Positions 55,713-64,000 of a stretch of DNA of 64,000 bases are shown one piece after another. Position numbers and translations under genes: made by a program. The number at the start of each line of letters is the position of its first letter. Positions within the stretch are counted from its first letter, which is position 1. The notes below the pieces were generated by a model. The model searched no databases, had not been told where the DNA came from, and was given only the letters and a program-made list of their open reading frames with translations. This stretch comes from Apoderus coryli (lineage: Eukaryota > Arthropoda > Insecta > Coleoptera > Attelabidae). The DNA lies in NCBI GenBank assembly GCA_911728435.2, contig OU452212.1:8004563-8068562 (forward strand). Reading direction: 5' to 3'.

Positions 55713-55990
55713 AGCGACCACTACATCACGTTACTAGATCGCTTGGATGAAGAAATTAAGGAGAAAAAGCAAAGAAACTCTCGCTGTTTCACCAAGACAA
55801 CGCACCATACCCCACAAGTCGATAAAAATGATGAAATTGAACGATTTACGTAGCTCTACACAGGGAAAGAGATTTGGTTCCGATGATGAGGTTATGGCCC
55901 CAACTGAAGCCTATTTCAAGGCCAAAGACTAGACGTTTCTATATCGAACGCAACCAAAGTAAATCCTACTCTTGTTTCCAACAATCAAAT
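55713..55990 (+). pseudogene. mariner transposase fragment, internally deleted
   Basis: Reads DHYITLLDRLDEEIKEKK, then (shifted) FHQDNAP followed by HKSIKMMKLNDLR, then GKRFGSDDEVMAPTEAYFKA. The stretch between (the PYSPDLAP region) is deleted. It differs from the 1-760 copy and resembles the fragment at 58.3 kb. Confidence 0.8.
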
Positions 55991-56639
55991 AGATTTAGTG
56001 TAAGCGGTTTGATACATAATTTAATTCTATGACTATAGTAATATTTCTGACACTCTGTAAGTTTTTATTTTTGTTTTGGTATATGGCACTCGCCATCAAG
56101 TCATGACAGTTGGTGCTTTATATGCTACTCCATACAGCTATATTATTGTATATAACATATAGTTAAGACTCTGGTATTGCGATTTAAAATTCCAATCTAT
56201 TTTTAAAGTCCCGAAACCGACAACATATAATAACGACAACGGCGACGCTATATGGAGCCGTCACTTTTTCTCAAATATCTTATAATGTGAACTGAATGTT
56301 AGTCTGTGTGTGAAATATTTTCAGCTTGATCAAATATCTTAACAACTTAACGTGTTTACTTTGAAATACATTACCTAAAATGATTGAAGAAGAGATATTA
56401 ATCTTCATATAGGATTGAACCGAAGCTATTTCAGGAATGGTCATCATCATTGATCGATCGATAATATAGGATTGGGATTAGGCAGGCTTGGATTGAGACG
56501 TAGGAATTGGATAATGACTAGCAAACCTGGAGATTGTGTATGATGATCAACTCCAGTCGTGGGGCAGCTTAGCCAATGTTGTTGATAAAAAAGTATACTC
56601 GAGAATATCTCAATTTTTCCCGCAACCTATTTACCAAAT
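55991..56639. other. spacer, nothing recognised
   Basis: A+T-rich with no coding signal. Confidence 0.5.
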
Positions 56640-56960
56640 CATTACACAAAAATCCAGTCACAACTTGCTTTATCGGTAAAAAGAACCAGCATCAATTGTT
56701 GAGGGTTTTCAATTAATTGAAAGAAAGCCACAGGCCTGTCATAATCAGCAGGACTTTAACGCGCTGTATGTGGTTTGGATACATCAAATTTTCCTTAAGA
56801 ATGTGACAAACGGTCTCATTCATTCAAGAAATCTGCAATTTTTCACTTGCTCTTCTAGCTTTGTTTTGTCTTCCTGATTCTCCGTTTCGTTTGATTGTGC
56901 CTGTTTGCTGAAGCCATCTAGGGATATTTTGGAACATTCTTGTAAGCATTTTGAATAGTT
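56640..56960 (-). pseudogene. IS630/Tc1-type transposase remnant
   Basis: Minus-strand pieces: NIPRWLQQTGTIKRNGESGR, TVCHILKENLMYPNHIQRVK, then PADYDRPVAFFQLIEN and LFTDKASCDWIFV. The order (YPYHIQRVQ, PADYP...FCQ, then FTDEA with the first catalytic Asp) is that of a transposase group distinct from the mariners in this window. Stops and frame changes are present. Confidence 0.65.
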
Positions 56961-57057
56961 TCAATTAATTAATTATCAAGATAGTTTTAAAAATCTTTTT
57001 GTTGAAAAATCTTCGACACACATTTCTTTAGAGGCTACATTTAGATTCAGCGGCAGA

Positions 57058-58306
57058 TTGCTGGATTTAGTTTTTGCGAATGTGCGATGGTCGGTTGAAT
57101 TAGGTATTTGTCCTTTGGTTGATGTTGATCAATATCATCCAGTGTTAAACGTCATTTTTGAGGCTAAGCATATACATGGCAGTAATTTTAAGATTAAAAA
57201 TAATAATGTTCGTGAATTCAATTTTAGGAAAGCAAACTTTCCGGTTTTATACAACAAGATTATCTCTGCTGATTGGAGCGAGGTATACTTGTCTATTACT
57301 GTTGGTTCTTCGTGCTCGGCCTTTTACAGCATTCTCGAAAACATTTTTGAACAGTGCGTTCCTTATAAATCCAAACGGCATAGGCGATTTCCAGTCTGGT
57401 ACTCTGCTGAGTTAATTGTGAATATTTTTAATAAAGAAAACACTTATAGAAACTATAGAAAGCTTGGATCTGATTATTACAGGTCTAAATACGTTGAGTT
57501 GAGGCGCTTGATCAAGTCTCAGATAACGACTGATTTTAGCACATATCTGTCAACTATCGAGAGAGATTTGCAACGCGATCCGGCTGGATTTTGGTCTTAT
57601 ATAAATAACAAACGTGGTAATTCCAGAATTCCGGGTGTAATCAGGGATGACGCTTCAGAGTATGATGATCCGCAGCAAATTGTTGACGCTTTTGCTAATT
57701 AGTTTCAGAGTGTTTATGTGGAATCAAACCCTCAGCATACTGAGACTTTGCCGGATGCCACTGGCAGTAATTGTGATCCGGGGTGTATTCATCGAGTGAC
57801 GGCTGAGGACATTATCAATGCAAGTAAAAAACTGAAGCCTAAACCTACGTCTGGAGCGGACGGTGTGCCCAGTTTTGTTGTAAAGGACTGTATTTATCCT
57901 TTATCTAATCCCTTGTGTCATATTTTTAATTTAATTCTACGAACTAGCACATTTCCGGAAAACTGCAAGAGTAATTCCAATTCTGAAGAAGGGAGACTTT
58001 AGTATCATTACTAATTATAGACCTATTTCAGTTTTGTGTAATTTTTCTAAATTGTTTGAAATAGTGTTGTATCAATATATATTCTCCACTGTTAAAAATT
58101 CTATTACAACTAAAAAACATGGCTTTTTCTCAGGCAGATCATGCGCAACAAACTTGGCTTGCTTTTCACAGCATGTTTGTGAAGTCTTGGACACGCGTGG
58201 TCAAATTGATGTAGTGTATACGGATTTCAGAAAAGCCTTTGATCAGATCGACCACTATGTTCTATTGAGAAAGCTTGAAAATTTTGGTTTTTCAGAGGAG
58301 TGTTAA
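57058..58306 (+). pseudogene. non-LTR retrotransposon: endonuclease end plus RT, cut by mariner
   Basis: Begins at the end of the APE-type endonuclease (LLDLVFANVRW ... DQYHPVLNV) and runs open to 57700 through a linker (FPVWYSAELIVNIFNKENTY). After a stop it resumes: KKLKPKPTSGADGVPSFVVK (57718-58002), then PISVLCNFSKLFEIVLYQYI, KKHGFFSGRSCATNLACF and YTDFRKAFDQIDHYVLLRKL (58034-58306). It breaks off at SEEC, where a mariner sequence begins; the YADD half is missing. Confidence 0.87.
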
Positions 58307-58309
58307 ACC

Positions 58310-58690
58310 GCAATAAAATGAAAATCTAGAACCACGAACAACAGCGACTGTTACTGTGCACATTTGGATCGATTGAAGGTTGAAATCGCAAAGAAACGGC
58401 TACGTTTGCAAAAGAAAGAAGTGTTTTTACACCAAGACAATGCACCGTGTCACAAAGCGATGAAAACTATGGCAAAATTAAATGAATTAGGCTTCGAATT
58501 GCTTACCCACCCACCGTATTCTCCAGATTTAGCCCCCAGTAAGTCCAATGATGAAGTAATCGCATACACATATTTATAAAACTTTCGTCTTGGAAGTTTG
58601 ATTATGCTGATTACAACATTTCCTGGATTAATTGGTTTTGAAAGCAAACCATTAGTTTTTCATACTGTTTCAAAAAAATAAAAAAAAGTG
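58310..58690 (+). pseudogene. mariner transposase fragment
   Basis: CAHLDRLKVEIAKKRLRLQK then KEVFLHQDNAPCHKAMKTMA, KLNELGFELLTHPPYSPDLA and PS, then a deletion to SNDEVIAYTYL. The second catalytic Asp (HQDNAP) and the third (YSPDLAP) are present. It lies directly behind the truncated RT at 58306. Confidence 0.87.
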
Positions 58691-59164
58691 CAATTTTTGT
58701 CAGAGATCTTGTTAGTTATGTGCTTCAGGTTTATACTAATGATGTTAGGTAATTAATAGACATTCAAACTACTTCGAAATGTTTCCCAATAATATTGTAA
58801 ACACCGCACATAAAAATATATATATGTCATTCTTTAATTTTGTGTTGTGACAAGCCGCAGTTTTGTTTTGGTTAATAATTATATCCATGGGATTCCAATG
58901 TAGATACAAAAAATGCGGAAGATATTAGAGATGTACCTAATTTTTAGAATTGAGATATACATAATATATATCAGCAAGATTTTCTGGCGACAGGATATTT
59001 AAGTAATATAGTCGACTCTATATTTTGTTCTGATATAATACTACCTATAATACGTATCTATAAAAGCTGCTTTTATTTTGTTGTACGTATTTTAGACAAG
59101 AAGACTGATTTTATCACTTAGAGTTGAAATAGTTGCGCTCTACCCTTACAAAAGTCATATAATA

Positions 59165-60745
59165 CATAAAAAGCATGCTAAATTCAATTATTTTTTGATC
59201 AAACCTGGTAAGTAAAAAAAATACTTTTTTGCTGAAAGTTAGCTACAAGTGCTAGCTTTAAATGATGATCAAAATTTTTTCAATATTTTTCCTAATATAC
59301 GAGGAAATTCATAAATAAAAAAAGCCCGCTAAATTCAAAAATCTTCAATTATATTTTTATTAAGCCTGGTAGGCCCAAAAATTATTTTTTGTTGAAAATT
59401 AGCTAAAAGTTCCAGCTTTAATTGATTATCAAAATTATTTTATTATCTTTCGCAATATACGAGGAAATTCATTAACAAAAAAAGCCCGCTAAATTCAAAA
59501 ATCTTCAATTATTTTTTGATCAAACCTGGTAAGCCAAAAAATTATTTTTTGTTGAAAGTTAGCTAAAAATTCCAGCTTTAATTAATTATCAAAATTATTT
59601 CAATATCTTTCGCAATACACGAGGAAATTCACAAACAAAAAAGCCCGCTAAATTCAAAAATCTCCAATTATTTTTTGATCAAACCTGGTAAGGCAACAAA
59701 ATTATTTTTTGTTGAACGTTAGCTAAAAATTCCAGCTTTAATTGATTATCAAACTTATTTCAATATCTTTTGCAATATACGAGGAAATTCATAAACAAAA
59801 AAGCCCGCTAAATTCAAAAATCTTCAATTATGTTTTGATCAAACCTGGTAAGCCAACAAAATTATTTTTTGTTGAAAGTTAGCTAAAAATTCCAGCTTTA
59901 ATTGATTATCAAAATTATTTCAATATCGTTCACAATATACGAGGAAATTCATAAACAAAAAAAACCCGCTAAATTCAAAAATCTTCAAACACATTTTGAT
60001 CAAACCTGGTAAGTCAAAAAATTATTTTCTGTTGAAAGTTTACTAAAGGTTCTAGCTTTAATTGCTTATCAAAATTATGTCAATATCTTTCGCAATATAC
60101 GAGGAAATTCATAAACAAAAAAAGCTCGCTAAATTCAAAAATCTTCAAATACATTTTGATCAAACCTGGTAAGTCAAAAAATTATTTTCTGTTAAAAAGT
60201 TTGCTAAAAGTTCTAGCTTTAATTGATTATCAAAATTATTTCAATATCTTTCGCAATATACGAGGAAATTCATAAACAAAAAAGCCCGCTAAATTTAAAA
60301 ATCTTCAATTATTTTTTGATCAAACCTGGTATGCCAACAAAATTATTTTTTGTTGAAAGTTAGCTAAAAGTTCTAGCTTTAATTGATTATCAAAATTATT
60401 TCAATATCTTTCGCAATATACGAGGAAATTCATAAACAAAAAGAGCCCGCTAAATTCAAAAATCTTTAAATTATTTTTTGATCAAACCTGGTAAGCCAAC
60501 AAAATTATTTTTTGTTGAAAGTTAGCTCAAAATTCCAGCTTTAATTGATTATCAAAATTATTTCAATATCTTTCGCAATATACGAGGAAATTCATAAACA
60601 AAAAAAGCCCGCTAAATTCAAAAATCTTCTATTATTTTTTGATCAAGGTAAAAAATATTTTTTGTAAAACTTGTCTTAGGTTAAGAGCTTTAATTTACAG
60701 TAAAAGATATTTGAAAATACGAGGAAATTCATAAAGTAAATAATC
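59165..60745 (+). repeat. tandem array, 160-bp unit, about 9-10 copies
   Basis: GAGGAAATTC recurs at 59301, 59461, 59621, 59781, 59941, 60101, 60262, 60422, 60584 and 60721, giving spacings of 160 (five times), 161, 160, 162 and 137. Each unit contains AAAAGCCCGCTAAATTCAAA, TTTTTTGATCAAACCTGGTA, TTTTGTTGAAAGTTAGCTAA and TCAAAATTATTTCAATATC. The outer units are more diverged than the inner ones. There is no coding sequence. It is a satellite-like array with a near-nucleosomal period. Confidence 0.95.
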
Positions 60746-60760
60746 AAATAGTATACCTCG

Positions 60761-62281
60761 TCCTTTTATTCATAATTTAGCCAAATAATATTTTTAAACA
60801 ATACTATACGAGGTAAATCCAAATAAAAACTATTTAAATGTGACATTGAAATGGTAAGAAATAAAATGGTGCACTTTTAGTAAGTCCATTCCATTTAATA
60901 TATGGTTGTATAAAATTAAACCAACTTTTATAATAATTATATCACAAATCGATCATAGCCCTATTTAGCATCAGCTTGGGCAATTGAAAACCTTTAAGAA
61001 CAAAATTTCTCATGAAAAAGCATTTAACCAGTGGATTTTATATATATATTTATATATCCAGGAGGAGGAGAGATAAGAGACTTATCAAGAAACTTAAAGA
61101 ACCAATTTTGTAGAAAAGCAGATCTGATATTCAGGATCTGTTTTCAGGGGCCTTACGAGCTATTTATCTATTATATTTTTTTGTTAAGAACCTTAAAAAC
61201 TCCGAAATGCTCCAGAATATGCTATCAAATTAAAATTAGAGGCTTTTTTGCAGTCTCTTTTCTTGCAGAGCCGTCTTAGGTTATCCAAAAATATAGATAC
61301 ACAAATTCCTCACCTACATTATGCAAAATTGTTTTAGAAACCTAAATTCCGAAATATTTAGTCAGTTAGGTATCCACAATAATTCACGAATAACATGTGT
61401 ACCTGTGTTATATAACATTGCAGAAAGACCTACTTCCTCGCCTTTGAATCAATAAACATTTTGAATGTTAATATACGCGTGCAATAATTTTATTGTTTTT
61501 TTTTTGTATTCAATTAAATATATTGTTTATAATTGAATGTAAAACACTTCCGTGATATTTAACATAATTTCGTTTTGTCTATACATTATATTGTAAATTT
61601 AGAACGTTCCTATGAGGTTTATATAGTGTTTAGTCTAAAATATTTGCAATTGGGATGGAATTTATGGCTTATAAATGTTTCAGATTAATTTTTTTCGTTA
61701 GACGAGACGAGATGATGATGATGTGGAGTTAGACGCTCGAAACGTAGTGATTTAACTGCAGGTTACGAATTTATTATTAAGTCAAATTCTGATAGCATCA
61801 AATTCTTTCTATTTTGTCGGAATATAAAGAGGCACTTTGTATATGTTATGTCCTATTAAAATTCCTTAATATTAGAGCATTTTATTAGATGCAAATAAAA
61901 AGTGTTGGAATTTTGGCAAAGAAATTCAACTTATCCAGAAAATCATAATATTAATAATAGATTATATTTATGATTTTCGTATGGATGTAGTAAAGGAAAT
62001 ACGAGAGGACAGTTCTGAAATTTATCTCTAGCTTTACCTGTTTGGTATTTTTCATGGAATTTTATTTTACAATCTACAAGGTTTCTTCCAAAAAAAAACT
62101 GACCTATTATATCTCTTCTTCTTGCTTCCCGATAGTCTTGAATTTATTATATGAAAGATAGACGATTTCATCATGCTGAATGCTTTTATCACAATTTACT
62201 GCTTGACGGGCATCCACCATATTTGTTCGAAAAGATTAGATTTAGGTCTGACATAATCTTAATCTGAGGTTTAAGGGTTTA
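60761..62281. other. spacer, mostly unrecognised
   Basis: A+T-rich. It holds a weak hammerhead-like string (see 61711) and a decayed satellite relative (ATACGAGGTAAATCC near 60807). Confidence 0.45.
61711..61753 (+). ncRNA. weak hammerhead-like string
   Basis: GATGATGATGATGTGGAG, then TTAGACGCTC, GAAAC and GTAGTG resemble a decayed hammerhead core. Stem II pairs over only about three bases (GAG/CTC). It is reported only because two better examples exist in the window. Confidence 0.2.
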
Positions 62282-62420
62282 TTATCTCCTCCTGCTCATC
62301 GCACCTTGTTATTCGAGCGCTCCTTTTCCTATAACGTGTATAGCATCTACAATGGAATTCCTCACAATTTTAAGGCTTATAAAATAACAACATTTCGGGT
62401 CCTTAAACTATTTTCTCCCA
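62282..62420 (+). pseudogene. C-terminal end of a non-LTR RT protein
   Basis: Reads LSPPAHRTLLFERSFSYNVY then SIYNGIPHNFKAYKITTFRV LKLFSPI. This matches the usual end of non-LTR ORF2 proteins (R..F...Y....LYN.LP....). It belongs to a different element from the RT segment that follows in the other direction of the protein. Confidence 0.55.
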
Positions 62421-63195
62421 TATCAGTGGTGACACTGTCAAAGTGCTTGGAGTCTATTTAGATGACAATCTTAACTGGTGCTCTCACATCGAACACCTAA
62501 GTTGCAAGTTGTCCAGTGCTCTATTTTTGCTTAGACAGCTTGCGTGTTACTTAAATTTTCATGTCCTTAGAACGGCTTACTTTGGGGTTTTCCATTCACA
62601 CTTGACTTACGCTATCGTGCTTTGGGTGGTTCTTCGCACGCCTTAAGAATTTTCAGATTGCAAAAGAGGGCGGTCAGAATACTGGTTGGCGTTGGGCCAC
62701 TTGACCATTGCAAGCCGCATTTTGTAAACCACGGTATAATATTGCCGTATGTTTTTATCTATCATACCTTATTGGAGGTCCATTCAATTCGGGATTCACT
62801 GCGGCCTCACTCTAGTAATCATACCTACAGTACTCGGTCGGCTGACTTGTTGATCATTCCAAAATATAGACTAACAAAATCTAAAAATAACTCTCTTAAT
62901 TACAAATTTTATAATAAGGTACCTAAGCAGATTCGGTCGTTTAACTACAAATTATTTAAAACTAAAATAAAGACATATTTGTTAAAGCACTGTTTTTACT
63001 CTGTCGATGAATTTCTTGAGAGTGATTGGTTGTAGAGTTCTTGATTCTTGTTGGCAATATTGCGTTGTTTTGTTGTGCAGTATTGTCCTAATTGTTGTAT
63101 ATTGTCGTATACATTTTTATGTGATTTGTATTTGTGTTGTATTTGCAAGTATTGTATTTTTCGAATATTGTAATAAACTATCTATCTATCTATTA
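62421..63195 (+). pseudogene. non-LTR RT C-terminal part with (TCTA)n tail
   Basis: 62443-62640 reads VLGVYLDDNLNWCSHIEHLS and FHSHLTYAIVLW. After a frameshift, 62622-63035 reads GGSSHALRIFRLQKRAVRIL, YSTRSADLLIIPKYRLTKSK and FYNKVPKQIRSFNYKLFKTK, then stop. The 3' end carries AATAAACTATCTATCTATCT at about 63172, a microsatellite-type tail typical of this class. Everything before the C-terminal third is missing. Confidence 0.85.
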
Positions 63196-64000
63196 AATTT
63201 GGTTTAATTTTCATATTGTGTAGTGGTTAGGATTTCGAATTTATTTTTATTTTCTTTTGTTGTTTGTCTTTCTTTGCATACATTGCAGTTCAAATTGATT
63301 TAGTTAATTGTAAGTTATCGGGAACTGTTATAGATGTTGTAGTATAAATTGTTAATTATCCCGTACGGGTTAGAATATCAAAATCAGTTTTACTGCCTTC
63401 TAACCCTTTTTGCAGTTATGTTCTGGCTTCTTGTAGTTATGATTGCGGTTGTTATATTGTAATTGTGATTGCGTTTTTATTATTATGTTTATACGTTATG
63501 CATTGTAAATTTTTCTTTATATTTGACTGCAAATAAACTGTTTATTATTAGTATATTATTATTTTTGTATATTTTTAACAAAAATAGAAAAGTTCAAAAC
63601 CAAGAACAGACCAACTCGGTCTTGGTCTTGCATTTGGTTTGGATCAGTACCCATGGCATTCCCTTTATTTAATGTTTGTTAATTTCTCTATAAATAAATT
63701 GAATAATATTTATACAGCGCAAAGTCCACACAAGTGATTACTGCAGTATTTTGTTGAGATCGACCGACTTGAAATGATTCTAAGATTATCGTGAAAAATA
63801 TTGTGAATTGGATACGAATATTAATAATATTATTCAAGAATTTGTTAATAAATTGTACTCTGTAATATTATTGACTGATTTAAAGTAATAAAATCTGTTC
63901 AATAATCTCTGATTCGGTTTCTTTGGTCTATTAAAGGAAAAATAATGCCGCTATCGTTTTACGAGAATACAATTACTCTCGAATTCATTGGTTGTCTTAG
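63196..64000. other. right edge, nothing recognised
   Basis: A+T-rich. A short imperfect inverted pair around CCAAGAACAGACC/GGTCTTGGTCTTG lies near 63602-63632. No gene was seen. Confidence 0.5.

Noticed and set aside
59165..60745. CRISPR-like array
   Set aside because: The whole 160-bp unit is repeated, not short repeats with unique spacers, and the host is a eukaryote. It is a tandem satellite-like array.

Overview
The window reads as nuclear DNA of an insect. It is strongly A+T-rich, its genes have introns with GT/AG boundaries and AATAAA signals, and it is dense with transposon types typical of insects: mariner, hAT, Crypton-like, Penelope-like and several non-LTR retrotransposons. The species cannot be fixed from the sequence. 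Nothing bacterial or viral was recognised.

Four host-type genes can be supported. (1) At 9386-10915 (+) lies the large coding exon of a tartan/capricious-type leucine-rich-repeat membrane protein. Its TAG stop is followed by CTA and by 77 further sense codons in the same frame, so it is a strong candidate for stop-codon readthrough. (2) At 15460-16561 (+) is a complete three-exon Fis1 gene (mitochondrial/peroxisomal fission adaptor, 151 aa). (3) At 17931-18588 (-) is a small three-exon THAP zinc-finger gene with an apparent single-base frameshift in its middle exon, bracketed by inverted repeats of about 140 bp. (4) From 49305 down to 20130 (-) runs a four-coding-exon, 235-aa Ras-like small GTPase of the RERG/RASL group. 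It spans about 29 kb because its introns have filled with transposons.

Layout: 1-760 is a broken mariner. 761-9370 is gene-poor, with a dispersed repeat at 1.8, 2.0 and 3.4 kb. 9.37-11.19 kb is the LRR gene. 11.28-12.22 kb is a head-to-head inverted dimer of a Penelope-like 3' end carrying hammerhead-like motifs, followed by a long-TIR MITE. 14.34-15.25 kb is a hAT element with a perfect 8-bp target duplication, just upstream of Fis1. 16.8-19.1 kb holds the THAP locus. 20.1-49.3 kb is the Ras-like gene with nested insertions: three Crypton-like copies, two mariner copies (one with an intact 361-aa transposase), five or six non-LTR remnants, a tRNA-like cloverleaf, a perfect 34-bp-stem hairpin and a hammerhead-like core. 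50-64 kb is upstream of the Ras-like gene and holds a fourth Crypton-like copy, transposase fragments, an RT pseudogene cut short by a mariner, a 160-bp-period tandem array (59.2-60.7 kb) and a chimeric RT tail.

The genes do not form a functional unit. The main story is ordinary insect genes embedded in, and stretched by, layered transposons. The most biologically interesting signals are the readthrough extension, the atypical GTPase switch II, the inverted Penelope-like dimer and the repeat-bracketed THAP gene. All protein family assignments come from reading motifs by eye; no database search was run.
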